Source: Prevotella sp. (GTDB lineage Bacteria > Bacteroidota > Bacteroidia > Bacteroidales > Bacteroidaceae). From it: a stretch of DNA of 64,000 bases. Below, piece after piece: positions 7,467 to 18,294 of the stretch (position 1 is the stretch's first letter; each line of letters begins with the position of its first letter). The notes below the pieces were generated by a model. That model was not told where the DNA came from. It saw only the letters and a list, made by a program, of their open reading frames with translations, and did not search any database. The stretch is from NCBI GenBank assembly GCA_017475265.1, contig JAFVFY010000066.1, forward strand, positions 1 through 64,000, in the 5' to 3' direction. The position numbers were made by a program, and so were the translations under genes.

Positions 7467-8468
7467 ATGACCACAGCCATATCACAGAAAATACGAAGTG
7501 CCAATGTGTTGATGACGCTGTTCATCATTGCTTTGCACACATTTGCTTGGGACGAGCGAATGTGGCCTTTGCGCCCGTTAGTAAATATGGCTGTTCCTGT
7601 TTTCTTTGTTATATCATCCTATCTGTATTTCCAGAAATGGAGCTTTACTTTGAGTTGCTACAAAAAGAAGCTGAAGTCAAGGTTTTGGTCATTATATGTA
7701 CCTTTCATAGTCTACAATCTACTCTATGTACCTTATATATGGCTAAAAGTAACTGTCTTTCATGCTACTGACACACGTGAGTTAATTGTCGGGTCCATCG
7801 ACATGGTAACAAGTGGGCTTTTTGGCTATCCAAACTTTCCTAATCCAGTTCTCTGGTATGTCTGGGCTGTTTTTGTCTTTGCTTTCTTTGCACCACTAAT
7901 GGGGTGGTTTGTTAAGCGTGCAAAATGGTCTTTCCCTTTACTTTTGGTAGCCGTCCTGCCGCTTTCTTTTTTATTCCCTAACACTTCTGTGTTTTACTGG
8001 CTTCCGTGCCTTCTTTTAGGATGTTTTATTGCTGTTTATGAAGGAGACGTGATAGCCTTTGTCAGGAAGCTTAGTGGGTATAGATGGCTTGTCTTTTTTT
8101 TCCTTTGTTATTTATTCTTGTTTACTTATATCTTGAAAGATGAGGATGTCTTTTCTTCCCTTGTCTATTATATTTTTCGCATGTCTGCGCCCTATTTCGC
8201 TATTTGCATATATGCCATCTGTGATAACTTGTTGCCGCAATCGTTTGTAAAGATGGTGCATCCCTATACCTTTCCCATTTATTGTCTACATGTCGTCTTT
8301 GTCAATCTATCCATGCAGTTCATATTGCATTATTTCGCTTTTCTTCACTTTTTGCTAATTCAATTTTCAGCTTTTATTCTTGCTTTCTCTTTAGTTTTTC
8401 TCTTCTGTGTCATGCTGAGTAGAATCAGGCCAGTTTGGAAAATCCTTACTGGCTTCAGATACAGTTAG
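7467..8468 (+). CDS. acyltransferase-3 family membrane protein
   Basis: 333 residues with about ten membrane helices. The N-terminus (SANVLMTLFIIALHTFAWD) has the conserved His of acyltransferase-3 (OafA/WecH-like) proteins, followed by VNMAVPVFFVISSYLYFQKW, typical of the second and third segments. Such proteins transfer acetyl or other acyl groups to surface sugars. It lies eight bases after the DUF6056-like gene, so both are probably one operon. ATG 7467 is preferred to the TTG just before it. Confidence 0.85.
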   Translation: MTTAISQKIRSANVLMTLFIIALHTFAWDERMWPLRPLVNMAVPVFFVISSYLYFQKWSFTLSCYKKKLKSRFWSLYVPFIVYNLLYVPYIWLKVTVFHATDTRELIVGSIDMVTSGLFGYPNFPNPVLWYVWAVFVFAFFAPLMGWFVKRAKWSFPLLLVAVLPLSFLFPNTSVFYWLPCLLLGCFIAVYEGDVIAFVRKLSGYRWLVFFFLCYLFLFTYILKDEDVFSSLVYYIFRMSAPYFAICIYAICDNLLPQSFVKMVHPYTFPIYCLHVVFVNLSMQFILHYFAFLHFLLIQFSAFILAFSLVFLFCVMLSRIRPVWKILTGFRYS

Positions 8469-8490
8469 CTGTTTTGTGAATGGTAATGCG

Positions 8491-10194
8491 TCATTTTATG
8501 AATTTCTTCCCGCACTTAATATATATGCCCGGCTTCAGTTGTATACTGTCTTCCATGCGCTGGCCTTTTAAGTTGTATATTTGAGAGGTAGGAGATTGGA
8601 AGTGGGAAGTGGGCATTCTGACACCTAACTCGTCGAAATACGACTTCTTGTAAAAGAGAGGCAATTCTGTCACGTCTATGAACTCCATGCGTCTACGTAT
8701 CCAGTCGCAGATGTAGATATACTCTGTGTCGAAGTCTATGATGTCGCCCCAGACGTCGGTGTCTTGGCTCCATTTTTCCTCCTCTCGCTTTGCTGCACCA
8801 CTGTTTTTCACCGCTTGGTAGTAGCGGGTGACGATGGAGATAATGCTGTCGGTGTGGAGCGGCTGTCCAGGTAGGCGGAGCTGTCGGTAGCGCTCGTTGA
8901 GCTGCCCCACGTAGTCGTTGAAATTGTCGCGAAACAGCCTGTAAGTTAACATTAGCTCGAAGTCGAGCCTGAATTCGGGTGAGTTGTAGAATCCTTCGTC
9001 TATCTCGTAGACAAGCCGCCCGCCCCACCGTTGTCCGAAGGTGGCATCAAGGTCCCAGGGCGTGGGGGTGAGCTGTTTTGTGGATGTCTTGTCGTAGATG
9101 GCCCAGTACATGTTCTTCCCAGCATTGTCTACGGCATTGACCACATTATAAAATATATTATAGTCCATAAGTACTGGCATATCGAAATACTCGCTTACAT
9201 GTTGCTCGAATTCATCATCATCGCTTTCTCTTACAAAGTTGTTTGCTGCGATGAGGGGAGCCCAGTCTATGGTATCGCTGTCATCACCCAGCTCGGGGTA
9301 TTTAAACTCATAGCCATAGAATGTGTCCTTGCTGTTGTCGTAGCTGTCGAAGATGTCAAACATTTTGGTTTTGTTCCAGCTGACACCTTTATAGAGACAT
9401 CCTCGAATGATGCCAGTCTTGTCGTCGATTTTCTTTAACTTGAGTTGTTTGCGGTCTATGAATTCGGAAAGATTGTAGATGCCCCTCCACTCGTTGCCCA
9501 AGAACAATTCTACTATATCGCCCCTGACCCCGTTGAGTGTCTTTGGCTCTTGGTCGGCGTAATAGGGCTTGCGAGCCATCTTGTTCCAGAGGTCCATGGC
9601 GATGCGGTTGCGGAGTCGGAATACGTCGGGTTGTCCAGCATCGAGCATCCATTTATCATCGTTGCGCAATCCGAAGAAACGGTGATCTTCATCGAAGTTC
9701 AACTTGTAGTTGCGTTTGTGCTTATTGGTGGCATTTGTGGTTCCTCCGCGCCATTTGATGCGTGCGGTGAGTGTGTCGGTAGTGGCGGAGTCAGGGTGCG
9801 AGAAGAGCACCATGCCGCGTTGGTATTCGTTTGAGAATTGAGAATCCCCTTCGGCGGGGAGTAACTGTACGATAGGCAGGAAAGTGAACTGTAGCGTGGC
9901 ATTTAGCTGTGTGCTGTCGGCCTTTGTTGCCGTCACCGCCCATTTCCGCTCAGCAGATATTCCTGAGAATAAGAAGGTCCCGTTGATGATGTCTGTTCCG
10001 TCGATGTCCACCTGTTGCCATCCCTGATCCTTCACAACTTGCAGCATGGCATCATGGCCGAACATGTTCTCTGGAACAGTGGCGAACAAGGTGTTGGTCA
10101 CTGTGTCCAAGCACAAAGCCCGCCCGCCAATCACCATCTGCGCCTTAGTGACTAAGCATGACAGCATAAAAGCCGCAACGACTACACTTCTCAT
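8491..10194 (-). CDS. CotH-family secreted protein
   Basis: 567 residues from ATG 10194, with signal peptide MRSVVVAAFMLSCLVTKAQ. A CotH kinase-like domain covers about residues 130-480: RIKWRGGTTN, KRNYKLNF, DKWMLDAG, RNRIAMDLWNKMA and a catalytic-type end LTPTPWDLDATFGQ. CotH proteins are atypical surface protein kinases in other bacteria; the role here is unknown. The C-terminus (IYNLKGQRM, then PGIYIKCGKKFIK) resembles sorting tails common in Prevotella exported proteins. A repeat-derived insert (LPAEGDSQFSNE, DNA 9830-9862) sits before the kinase-like domain. It follows porZ and may be its last co-transcribed gene. Confidence 0.85.
   Translation of the reverse strand: MRSVVVAAFMLSCLVTKAQMVIGGRALCLDTVTNTLFATVPENMFGHDAMLQVVKDQGWQQVDIDGTDIINGTFLFSGISAERKWAVTATKADSTQLNATLQFTFLPIVQLLPAEGDSQFSNEYQRGMVLFSHPDSATTDTLTARIKWRGGTTNATNKHKRNYKLNFDEDHRFFGLRNDDKWMLDAGQPDVFRLRNRIAMDLWNKMARKPYYADQEPKTLNGVRGDIVELFLGNEWRGIYNLSEFIDRKQLKLKKIDDKTGIIRGCLYKGVSWNKTKMFDIFDSYDNSKDTFYGYEFKYPELGDDSDTIDWAPLIAANNFVRESDDDEFEQHVSEYFDMPVLMDYNIFYNVVNAVDNAGKNMYWAIYDKTSTKQLTPTPWDLDATFGQRWGGRLVYEIDEGFYNSPEFRLDFELMLTYRLFRDNFNDYVGQLNERYRQLRLPGQPLHTDSIISIVTRYYQAVKNSGAAKREEEKWSQDTDVWGDIIDFDTEYIYICDWIRRRMEFIDVTELPLFYKKSYFDELGVRMPTSHFQSPTSQIYNLKGQRMEDSIQLKPGIYIKCGKKFIK
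9830..9862. repeat. hairpin plus heptamer element inside the CotH gene
   Basis: TTGAGAA heptamers at 9830-9844 abut a hairpin TCCCC (9845-9849), loop TTCGGC, GGGGA (9856-9860). The encoded residues are not part of the CotH domain. Confidence 0.65.
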
Positions 10195-10229
10195 AAATCT
10201 CAACTCTCAAATCTCAACCCTCAATTACC

Positions 10230-10249
10230 GTCACGCTAGGAAACGTGAC
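10230..10249 (-). terminator. small hairpin between porZ and cotH
   Basis: GTCACG (10230-10235) and CGTGAC (10244-10249) with an eight-base loop, right after the porZ stop codon. No T-run follows on the minus strand, so it may be a weak terminator or an mRNA-stability hairpin. Heptamer-like tracts (10198-10227) follow. Confidence 0.4.
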
Positions 10250-10252
10250 TTA

Positions 10253-12268
10253 CTACCTGATGACTGCAATCTTGCAGACGGTGCCTTTCGAACCGTCGCT
10301 CTTTGCCGTGGCCACCATATAGACTCCACTGGCTACTCGTTTCCCGCCGTTGTCACGTCCATTCCAGGTGAAGGAACCTCCGTTGCTGCGTCCCTGGGCA
10401 ACGAGTTGTCCATTGACGGTGAGAATCTTCACATCGGCATCACGAGTGAGTCCCACGATGGTGATGAGTCCATCGTAGCCGCTGACTACAGGATTAGGAT
10501 AGGCGTAGACATCGTCTTTTGTCATCTCTATCGATACACTGGTGGCATCGCTCATGTAGGAGCAGAGTCCCTGGTCAGTTCCGATGAACACCTCTCCTGT
10601 AGCATGGTCGATGGCGAGTGATTCTACATTGTCGGAAATGAGTGGGGCGTTGGCAGAGGTGAAGTTTGCCAATTGTTCCATGTTGTCTGCACTGATAAGG
10701 TAAAGCCCAGCGCCATTTGTGCCAATCCATTTGCGGTTAGCTTGGTCTACGGCGATGCATGTTATGTTGACCCCATCCATGAGGTAGTCGGCATAGCCCG
10801 TGCCGTCGTTACGGGGTACCTTTACCTGTGTTACATGGCTCCACTGTCCTCCTATTTCGGTGGCTTCCACTTCGAAGAGTCCGTTATTTGTTCCTATCCA
10901 TATATTGCCGTCAATGTCCTCAGCAATACATGATGGATGGATGCTCTCATAGATTGTGCCGTCTTGATTTACAAATGTGGTCATGTAGCCAATGATTTTC
11001 TTGGTATCGGGGTTGAAACAATAGAATGAAGGAACGTTATAATGGTCGTTGACAAACCACATCAACCCCCTGCTGTCCTGCATGAGCCCTTTCGTTCCTG
11101 TGAGGCTCTTCCCATCGTACATGAGCAGTTCCTGTTTGTGCGAGAGCCACTCCCCGTCAGCCGTTATCTCCATGATGGAGTTTTCTGACACTTGTTGCTG
11201 TAGCATCCAGAGATTTGCGGCTTTGTCGTAAAGGACGCTGGAAACAAGCACATATTTGTTGGTTGACGTTGCACCTTGGAGTATGCTGTTGTCCTTGTTG
11301 TAGTATTTCACCAGCTTACCGTCGTAGAACTCGAACATTCCTGGTCTGGCACCTGTCATGACGTGCTTGCTGTCGCGGGGGTCTACGTCAACGGAGTAGG
11401 TGTCTACGTATACCCACCTGTCCCCGTCAGTGCCTTCCACACCTGTCATGTCATCTTGGAAGATAGTCCAGTCGGTGCCATCGTAGACCTGAACCGCACC
11501 GTTTCTGGTGACAGAGCCCCCACCTGAGCCACTAGAGGTGTAAAGCTTGCCATCAATGATTTTCAGGAAACCAAAGTAGTTGTGCTTCGGACCAACGGGC
11601 TTAAGCGTTTTCACCAAGTCGATGTATTCGTCCCATGCTCTGGTATCGGATGTGGCGATTGAGGCAGGGTGTGTTGAAGCGCTTTTCCAGTTATGGCTGT
11701 CAATGATGTTCTTGCTCAGGTCGCACGAGTAATAGGTTCCTCCCGTGGATTGTACGTAGAGTATTCCGTCTTCTACACAAATGTGTAAGACCGGCTTGCC
11801 CATAATATAAGTCTCTACGATTTCATATTTCTGCATGTCTATCTTCACCAGTCCGAAGCCAAATCCCACGAAGGCATACTGCTGGTACATATAGATGCTG
11901 TGGAAAGATTTACTCATTGTCAGTGGTTTCGTGTAGATGCTACTGATGTTATTCACGTTGCCATTGATGTCGACGATGTCAATGTTTGCGTTCTCGTATG
12001 CCACTAGCAGTCTCTTTGCCTGGTTGTTCCAATCTATTTTCGCTATGCGCGTGTCGTTAAGCTGCCTGGAACAATCGTAGGTCGTTATCGACTTGTCGTT
12101 GAGGTTGTACTGATAAAGGCTGTTCGATGCGCGCACGAAAAGGTGGCTGTCGCCGGCCTTCACTATCTGCTGTGGTTCGTAATATGCCATGAAGGCTTTC
12201 CACGTGCCTACCTGGGCCTGACATAAGGCAGCGACAAACAGTGCTGCAAAGAGTGATGCTTTTCTCAT
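10253..12268 (-). CDS. porZ: PorZ-like type IX secretion system protein
   Basis: 671 residues, signal peptide MRKASLFAALFVAALCQAQ, then QVGTWKAFMAYYEPQQIVKA, the typical PorZ start. The body consists of two-component-propeller-like beta repeats (DGNIWIGTNNGLFEV, NRKWIGTNGAGLYLI, GEVFIGTDQGLCS). The end (VYAYPNPV, NGRDNGGKRVASGVYMVAT) is a type A sorting domain of the type IX secretion system. In Porphyromonas, PorZ works with PorU on the cell surface to attach cargo to A-LPS. It is placed after rdgB in the same order seen in other Bacteroidales. This is the only sign of the system in the window. Confidence 0.85.
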   Translation of the reverse strand: MRKASLFAALFVAALCQAQVGTWKAFMAYYEPQQIVKAGDSHLFVRASNSLYQYNLNDKSITTYDCSRQLNDTRIAKIDWNNQAKRLLVAYENANIDIVDINGNVNNISSIYTKPLTMSKSFHSIYMYQQYAFVGFGFGLVKIDMQKYEIVETYIMGKPVLHICVEDGILYVQSTGGTYYSCDLSKNIIDSHNWKSASTHPASIATSDTRAWDEYIDLVKTLKPVGPKHNYFGFLKIIDGKLYTSSGSGGGSVTRNGAVQVYDGTDWTIFQDDMTGVEGTDGDRWVYVDTYSVDVDPRDSKHVMTGARPGMFEFYDGKLVKYYNKDNSILQGATSTNKYVLVSSVLYDKAANLWMLQQQVSENSIMEITADGEWLSHKQELLMYDGKSLTGTKGLMQDSRGLMWFVNDHYNVPSFYCFNPDTKKIIGYMTTFVNQDGTIYESIHPSCIAEDIDGNIWIGTNNGLFEVEATEIGGQWSHVTQVKVPRNDGTGYADYLMDGVNITCIAVDQANRKWIGTNGAGLYLISADNMEQLANFTSANAPLISDNVESLAIDHATGEVFIGTDQGLCSYMSDATSVSIEMTKDDVYAYPNPVVSGYDGLITIVGLTRDADVKILTVNGQLVAQGRSNGGSFTWNGRDNGGKRVASGVYMVATAKSDGSKGTVCKIAVIR

Positions 12269-12304
12269 ATTTTTGAATATTTGTTTCAGACGATGAACTA
12301 TGGA

Positions 12305-12919
12305 CTATGAATTATGCTCTGACAGATACTCAGCCAGCTTCTGCGTGGCCCTGGCACGGTGGCTTATCTGGTTTTTCACTTCTGCCCCCAGCTCGGCAAA
12401 GGTTTTGTCGTAGCCGTCTGGGCGGAAGATGGGGTCATAGCCGAAACCTTCACAGCCACTGCGCTCATGGGTGATTTCCCCATTGACAATGCCTTGGAAG
12501 AAGTTGATGCGGTATGCGTAGCTGCCTCCCATTAATCTTACTAACGCGATAATAGTGCGAAATCTTGCCTTTCGATTGTTATTTTCTCCTAATTTCTGCA
12601 ACAGTTTGGCCATATTTGCCTCGCTGTCGTGAGAAGGTTGTTGGGTGTCCATTGCAGCATAGCGGGCACTATAGACTCCCGGCTCGCCGTCTAGGGCTTC
12701 CACTTCAAGTCCGGTATCGTCGGCAAAGCAGTCTATCTCATATTTCGTGGCCACGTATCTTGCCTTCATGAAGGCGTTTTCTTCCAGCGTGGCACCAGTT
12801 TCGGGAATATCCTCATGACAACCGATGTCGGCCAGCGAGAGCACTTCATAACTGTCGCCAAGTATCTGGCGAACTTCCTCCAGCTTGTGCTGGTTGTTGG
12901 TGGCAAAGACTATTTTCAT
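12305..12919 (-). CDS. rdgB: XTP/dITP diphosphatase (RdgB/HAM1)
   Basis: 204 residues. It hydrolyses non-canonical purine nucleotides such as XTP and dITP to monophosphates, cleaning the nucleotide pool. Visible motifs: the substrate-binding start [12 protein letters not shown], the catalytic region [22 protein letters not shown], and the C-terminal SHRARA-type motif ([12 protein letters not shown]). Length is normal for the family. Only two bases separate its ATG from the stop of the yitT-family gene, so translation is likely coupled. Confidence 0.95.
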   Translation of the reverse strand: MKIVFATNNQHKLEEVRQILGDSYEVLSLADIGCHEDIPETGATLEENAFMKARYVATKYEIDCFADDTGLEVEALDGEPGVYSARYAAMDTQQPSHDSEANMAKLLQKLGENNNRKARFRTIIALVRLMGGSYAYRINFFQGIVNGEITHERSGCEGFGYDPIFRPDGYDKTFAELGAEVKNQISHRARATQKLAEYLSEHNS

Positions 12920-12921
12920 TT

Positions 12922-13845
12922 TTAGCTCTTGACTTTTACTTTCATTTCATCGAAACCCTCGCCAAAGACGCCGATGACAGCACTTTGTGAGACAAAGGCT
13001 CGGGGGTCAATCATTTTGATGAGTCGGAAGATGGTGAGGCTCTCGTTTTTCTTAGCCAGTATGCAAAGCACCTTGCGCTCTTGACCTGTATACCAGCCGT
13101 GCCCATCGAGGACAGTCACGCCGTGGTTCAGTTGAGTGCCTATGGCGTTGGCTATCTCTTGCCATTTCTCCGTGAAAATAAGGAACTGCACGCTGGAACG
13201 CTGCCGGTTGTAGATGTAGTCGAGAACAAAGTTCTCAATTACCATCGTGCACAGTCCGAAAACTACCATGTAGGCACGTTGAAGAGGAGTGCCGAACTGG
13301 GGAATGAACATACAAGACCCGACGACGATAATGTCAATGAAGAGTAGTACTGTGCCCAGCGACATGTTGTAGTACTTGTTCACCGAGGCGGCGATGATGT
13401 CGCTACCTCCCGTAGAGCCGTTGTTCAGGAACACGATGCCCAAAGCTGAGCCTGTCATGGTGCAGCCTATGATAAGCGACATGAAGTCCTGACCCTCACC
13501 CAGAATTTTCACCATCTCCCCGGCTTGGTCACGTGGCACCAATTGCTTCATTAGCCACAAGAGGAAGGTGAGCATGCCAATGGCATAGATGGTCTTTAAC
13601 AGGAACTTGAGTCCTAGGATTTTTAGCGCAATGACCAGTAGCGCGATGTTGACGAGCAGGTAAGTGTATTGGTTGGGAAAGCTGGTGGCATACTCCACGA
13701 TGGCTCCAATTCCCGCTACACCTCCAGTCACTATCTCGTAGGGCATTAGAAAGAAGGTGAAACCGAAGGCATACAATACGAGGCCGAGGGTTATGAATAC
13801 ATAATCCTCGACCTCGTTGAGTATGAGCTTGTGGTTTACTTGCAT
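12922..13845 (-). CDS. YitT family membrane protein
   Basis: 307 residues. Five or six membrane helices in the first 200 residues carry the conserved [12 protein letters not shown] and [18 protein letters not shown] motifs of YitT/DUF161 proteins. A soluble DUF2179 domain follows (about 215-300; [22 protein letters not shown]). The substrate of this family is not established. Its ATG lies ten bases inside the end of leuS, which supports one operon leuS - yitT-family - rdgB - porZ. Confidence 0.92.
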   Translation of the reverse strand: MQVNHKLILNEVEDYVFITLGLVLYAFGFTFFLMPYEIVTGGVAGIGAIVEYATSFPNQYTYLLVNIALLVIALKILGLKFLLKTIYAIGMLTFLLWLMKQLVPRDQAGEMVKILGEGQDFMSLIIGCTMTGSALGIVFLNNGSTGGSDIIAASVNKYYNMSLGTVLLFIDIIVVGSCMFIPQFGTPLQRAYMVVFGLCTMVIENFVLDYIYNRQRSSVQFLIFTEKWQEIANAIGTQLNHGVTVLDGHGWYTGQERKVLCILAKKNESLTIFRLIKMIDPRAFVSQSAVIGVFGEGFDEMKVKVKS

Positions 13846-16730
13846 ACAATGTTTATCATCCGCTTTGGCACGATGATAATCTTCACTATCTGCTTTCCGT
13901 CGGTGTACTTGGCCGTGCGCTCGTCGGCGCGAACGGCGGTTTCGATGGTGGCGTTGTCAGCATCGGCGGGGAACTGCATGTCAAAGCGCACCTTGCCGTT
14001 GAACTGTACGCCCATCTTTATCTGGTTTTCGACGAGGTACTGCTCGTCCCACTTAGGCCACTCGGCGTCGCAGACGCTTCCCTGACCTCCCAGCTGTTCC
14101 CAAAGCTCCTCAGCGATGTGCGGGGCGAAAGGTGCTATGAGCACTACGAGGGCCTTCATCACCTCTGGGTCCTTGCACTTCAGAGTGCTTAGCTCGTTGG
14201 TGGCAATCATAAAGGCCGAGATGGCAGTATTGTACGAGAAGGCCTCGATGTCCTGCGTCACCTTCTTGATGAGCTTGTGCAGAGCCTTCAGCTCCTCGGG
14301 GGTGGCAGTTCCATTTGCTGCGCTATTTGCGCAGCCTACCTGACAGAGGTTCCAGAACTTGCGGAGGAAGCGGTGGCAGCCGTCGATACCGGCTACGTCC
14401 CAAGGCTTGGATTGCTCGATGGGACCGAGAAACATCTCATAGAGGCGTAGCGTGTCGGCACCATAGTTATTGCAAATGTCATCAGGGTTCACCACGTTGT
14501 ACTTCGACTTAGACATCTTTTCTATTGCCTGGTTGACGATGTACTTGCCACCGTCGTTCAGGATAAACTCGGCTTCGGCGAACTCAGGCCGCCACTGGCG
14601 AATCTTCTCTATGTCAAGCTCCTTGCCGTTCACGGTGCTGATGTCGGTGTAGATTGGGTCGGCCTCTTCGCCATTGTAGAAGTAACGGTTCTTCTTGGCA
14701 TCGTTGTCGTATTTTGTCTCCAACAGGTCGAAGCTGACATACTTGTTAGTACCCTTGAGGCGGAACACAAAGCTCGACCATCCCTGAATCATTCCCTGGT
14801 TGATGAGCTTCTTGAACGGCTCGTCCTCGCAGCTGTAGCCGCAGTCATAGAGGAACTTGTTCCAGAAGCGGCTGTAAATGAGGTGGCCGGTGGCGTGCTC
14901 CGAGCCTCCGACGTAGAGGTCCACGTTGCGCCAGTATTCGTCGGCATCGCGGCCCACGAGGGCTTTATCGTTCTTCGGGTCCATGTAGCGCAGATAGTAG
15001 GCCGACGATCCAGCAAAGCCCGGCATGGTGTTCAGCTCGAGGGGGAACACGGTCTTGTTGTCTATCTCATCGACACTCACCACCTTGTCGAACTTCGTGT
15101 CCCATGCCCACATCTTGGCTCGACCCAGTGGCGGCTCGCCCGTCTCTGTGGGCTTGTACTCGTCGATTTCGGGCAGCTCCAGGGGCAGACAGTCCTTCGG
15201 CACGATGTAGGGCATATCATCTTTATAATATATGGGGAACGGCTCGCCCCAGTAGCGCTGGCGACTGAAGATGGCATCGCGCAGACGGTAGTTCACCTTC
15301 ACGCGGCCCAGTCCCTTTTCCTCGACGAATTTCTTCGTGGCGGCGATGGCCTCCTTTACGGTTAGGCCGTTGAGTGAGAAACCGTCGAGGGCGGTCTTGC
15401 CGGCAGCGGGCGAGTTCATGACGATACCTTCCTTTGCGTCGAAGCTCTCTTCTGAGACATCGGCACCCTCAATGAGCGGCACGATGGGCAGGCCGAAATG
15501 CTTGGCAAAGGCATAGTCGCGGCTGTCGTGGGCTGGTACGGCCATGATGGCGCCGGTGCCATAGCCGGCGAGCACGTACTCGGCAATCCAGATGGGAATC
15601 TTCTCGCCCGTGAAGGGGTTGATGGCGTAGGAGCCTGAGAATACACCCGTCACCGAGTGATCCATCTGACGCTCACGCTCCGTGCGCTTCTTTACGTAAG
15701 CGAGGTATTCATCGACGGCGGCCTTCTGCTCCGGCGTGGTCAACTGGGCTACCAGCTCGCTCTCAGGGGCGAGCACCATAAATGTAACGCCGAATATGGT
15801 GTCGGCACGAGTAGTGAAGATGGTGAAGCTTTTGGGGGCAGCGACACAGTCGCTGCTTACACTAAACTCCATCTCGGCACCTTCCGAGCGGCCTATCCAG
15901 TTGCGTTGGGCCTCCTTGAGGCTGTCGGTCCAGTCTATCTCCTCCAAACCGTCAAGCAGGCGCTGGGCGTATGCTGATGTGCGTAGACACCACTGGCGCA
16001 TCTTCTTCTGCTCCACAGGGAAGCCGCCGCGCTCCGAGACACCGTTTACCACCTCGTCGTTGGCCAGCACCGTGCCCAGTGCCGGGCACCAGTTCACCAT
16101 CGTCTCGGCCAGGTAGGCGATGCGGTAGTTCATCAGCACCTCCTGCTTCTTCTTCTCCGAGAAAGCGGCCCACTCGGAGGCGGTGAAGTGCAGCTCCTCC
16201 GTGCCCAGAGCATGGCAGTTCTCCGTACCCATCAGTTCGAAATGCTCAATGAGCTTGATGGTGGGCTGCGCCTTGTTCGACGACGTGCTGAAGTAGCTGC
16301 GGAACATTCTTTGGAAAGCCCACTGTGTCCACTTGTAGTAGCCAGGGTCGCAGGTACGCACCTCGCGGCTCCAGTCGAACGAGAAGCCTATCTTGTCCAG
16401 CTGCTCGCGGTAGCGGTTGATGTTCTGCTCGGTGGTGATGGCGGGGTGCTGCCCCGTCTGTATGGCATACTGCTCTGCGGGCAGTCCGTAGGCATCGTAG
16501 CCCATGGGGTTCAACACGTTATACCCACGGAGACGCTTGTAGCGGGCATAAATGTCGCTGGCGATATAGCCCAGCGGATGCCCCACGTGAAGACCCGCAC
16601 CGCTGGGGTAGGGGAACATGTTCAGCACGTAGAACTTCTTTTTCTTTTCATCCTCAACCACGCGGTAGGTGCCATTCTCCACCCATCGCTGTTGCCATTT
16701 CTTCTCAATCTCTCTAAAATTGTAGTCCAT
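13836..16730 (-). CDS. leuS: leucyl-tRNA synthetase
   Basis: 964 residues from ATG 16730 ([16 protein letters not shown]). It charges tRNA-Leu with leucine in the cytoplasm. Class I signatures: HVGH at residues 48-51 (HIGH motif) and [14 protein letters not shown] near 736. The CP1 editing domain with [19 protein letters not shown] is present, as is the C-terminal anticodon region. A longer frame to 16820 exists, but it would run through the promoter and the GC-rich leader, so the shorter start is preferred. It is the first gene of a five-gene minus-strand run. Confidence 0.97.
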   Translation of the reverse strand: MDYNFREIEKKWQQRWVENGTYRVVEDEKKKKFYVLNMFPYPSGAGLHVGHPLGYIASDIYARYKRLRGYNVLNPMGYDAYGLPAEQYAIQTGQHPAITTEQNINRYREQLDKIGFSFDWSREVRTCDPGYYKWTQWAFQRMFRSYFSTSSNKAQPTIKLIEHFELMGTENCHALGTEELHFTASEWAAFSEKKKQEVLMNYRIAYLAETMVNWCPALGTVLANDEVVNGVSERGGFPVEQKKMRQWCLRTSAYAQRLLDGLEEIDWTDSLKEAQRNWIGRSEGAEMEFSVSSDCVAAPKSFTIFTTRADTIFGVTFMVLAPESELVAQLTTPEQKAAVDEYLAYVKKRTERERQMDHSVTGVFSGSYAINPFTGEKIPIWIAEYVLAGYGTGAIMAVPAHDSRDYAFAKHFGLPIVPLIEGADVSEESFDAKEGIVMNSPAAGKTALDGFSLNGLTVKEAIAATKKFVEEKGLGRVKVNYRLRDAIFSRQRYWGEPFPIYYKDDMPYIVPKDCLPLELPEIDEYKPTETGEPPLGRAKMWAWDTKFDKVVSVDEIDNKTVFPLELNTMPGFAGSSAYYLRYMDPKNDKALVGRDADEYWRNVDLYVGGSEHATGHLIYSRFWNKFLYDCGYSCEDEPFKKLINQGMIQGWSSFVFRLKGTNKYVSFDLLETKYDNDAKKNRYFYNGEEADPIYTDISTVNGKELDIEKIRQWRPEFAEAEFILNDGGKYIVNQAIEKMSKSKYNVVNPDDICNNYGADTLRLYEMFLGPIEQSKPWDVAGIDGCHRFLRKFWNLCQVGCANSAANGTATPEELKALHKLIKKVTQDIEAFSYNTAISAFMIATNELSTLKCKDPEVMKALVVLIAPFAPHIAEELWEQLGGQGSVCDAEWPKWDEQYLVENQIKMGVQFNGKVRFDMQFPADADNATIETAVRADERTAKYTDGKQIVKIIIVPKRMINIVCK

Positions 16731-16817
16731 ATATAATATATTATTGTGTATTTTCATTATCTTTCTCACCCCCCTTGGGAGGAGTCGGAGGAGTGCCTTC
16801 TTTTGAAGTTGTGGCTG

Positions 16818-16849
16818 CAAAGATACGGTTATTTCTTCAAACCACCAAA
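16818..16849 (-). promoter_or_regulatory. promoter of leuS
   Basis: TTTG (16849-16846), 20 bases, TATCTTTG (16825-16818) on the minus strand. The leader of about 80 bases holds a GC-rich repeat (16763-16798; CTCCTCCGACTCCTCCC sense) similar to the hairpin family found inside genes elsewhere in the window. Confidence 0.65.
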
Positions 16850-16899
16850 GATTTTGCCGAAAAACTGATTTCAGCCACTGTTTTCACTATGTGACACAA

Positions 16900-16937
16900 A
16901 AATCCCGACGCGATTTGATGAAACCACGACGGGATTT
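16900..16937 (-). terminator. terminator of the lacI-MFS unit
   Basis: On the minus strand AAATCCCG (16937-16930) pairs with CGGGATTT (16907-16900), followed by TTTGTG. It lies 24 bases after the MFS stop codon. Confidence 0.55.
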
Positions 16938-16960
16938 GCTGCTTTTTAGAAGATGCTTGT

Positions 16961-18265
16961 TTATTTCTTGGTTTTGATGCCTAACACGCAGACGGATCCG
17001 ATGACGAGCAGTAGGGCGGAGACGAACATCATATTGGCCTGATAGCTGCCCACCAAGTGCAGGATGACACCACCACAGAGTGCTGCCACAATCTGTGGCA
17101 GACAGATCGTTCCATTGAAAAGACCCAGGTAGGCACCCATGTGGCCGTAGCCCTGGAGGGCGTTGGTGACCAGCGTGAACGGGCAGGCAAGCATGGCAGC
17201 CCAGGCGCAGCCAATGAGCAGGAAGGGCACGATCTGCATGTACTGGTTGGGGCAGAATGGGATGAGGGCGAAGCCCAGTCCACCGAGGATGAGGCTGGCG
17301 GTGTAGGCCATCTTCATATTCGGGAAGCGCGGTAGCACCATAGCCCAGCAGACGGAGCCGATGGCCTGGATGGCATAGAGCACGCCCGTCCAGTTGCCGG
17401 CCACCTGGTATTCCTCACTCACAGGGTCAGCGGTGTCCCATACGGTCAGCGATACGGCATCGACGACGTAGGTCCACATATAGAGGAAAGCGGCCCAGCA
17501 GAAGAACTGCACCAGACCGACACGCCAGAAAGTCGACGGGGCGTTCTTCAGCAGCGTAATCCAATTGGCCTTCTCCTCGGCGTTTTCTGAGGAAGGGTTA
17601 TACTCGGCATACTCCTTTGGCGGCCACTCCTTTACCTTCATCGTGGTGTATATGACACAGAGGATGAGAATGGCGGCACCAACGTAGAACGACCAGATGA
17701 CCGTGTCAGGAACGATGCCCTCAGGTGCGACGTTGCTCAGGCCGATGGCTGCAAAGATGAAGGGGAATACGTAGCCCATGACCGAGCCGGCGTTGCACAA
17801 CAGTGACTGGATACTGTAGGCCTTGCCTTTCTGCTCCTCGTTCACCATGTCGCCCACCATCATCTTGAACGGCTGCATAGCCATATTAATAGATGTGTCG
17901 AGCAGCATTAGAGCAATCACGCCAAACGTCAGCACAGCTCCCACGGTAGCCAGACCAAGGCTGCCAGCATTGGGCAGCAGACACATGACGAGAACGGCTG
18001 TGGCAGCACCGATGAAGAGGTAGGGGATGCGACGGCCAAAGCGTGTCCATGTTTTGTCGCTCAGCGTGCCCACGATAGGCTGCACCAGTATGCCCATCAG
18101 CGGGGGTAGAATCCAGAAAAAGCTGAGGTCGTGTGGGTCGGCACCCAGCGTGCGGAAGATGCGCGAGATGTTAGCACTCTGGAGTGCATACGCAATCTGC
18201 ACTCCGAAGAATCCGAAGCTCAGGTTCCAGAGCTTCCAGAACGATAGATTAGGTTTCTGTTTCAT
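16961..18265 (-). CDS. MFS sugar transporter (SLC45-like, maltose/maltodextrin type)
   Basis: 434 residues, 12 predicted membrane helices. The N-terminus LSFWKLWNLSFGFFGVQIAY followed by QSANISRIFRTLGADPHDL and the loop GTLSDKTWTRFGRRIPYLFI match sucrose/maltose carriers of the GPH/SLC45 type in Bacteroidota. It would move disaccharides or short maltodextrins from periplasm to cytoplasm. It lies 29 bases downstream of the LacI-family regulator on the same strand and opposite the SusC operon, which places it in the starch locus. Substrate is inferred from context. Confidence 0.85.
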   Translation of the reverse strand: MKQKPNLSFWKLWNLSFGFFGVQIAYALQSANISRIFRTLGADPHDLSFFWILPPLMGILVQPIVGTLSDKTWTRFGRRIPYLFIGAATAVLVMCLLPNAGSLGLATVGAVLTFGVIALMLLDTSINMAMQPFKMMVGDMVNEEQKGKAYSIQSLLCNAGSVMGYVFPFIFAAIGLSNVAPEGIVPDTVIWSFYVGAAILILCVIYTTMKVKEWPPKEYAEYNPSSENAEEKANWITLLKNAPSTFWRVGLVQFFCWAAFLYMWTYVVDAVSLTVWDTADPVSEEYQVAGNWTGVLYAIQAIGSVCWAMVLPRFPNMKMAYTASLILGGLGFALIPFCPNQYMQIVPFLLIGCAWAAMLACPFTLVTNALQGYGHMGAYLGLFNGTICLPQIVAALCGGVILHLVGSYQANMMFVSALLLVIGSVCVLGIKTKK

Positions 18266-18294
18266 ATTTATAATTTTAAGATAATCGAATTATT

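Noticed and set aside
16731-16820. N-terminal extension of leucyl-tRNA synthetase
   Set aside because: It would overlap the promoter and a GC-rich repeat; the family normally starts at MDYNF.
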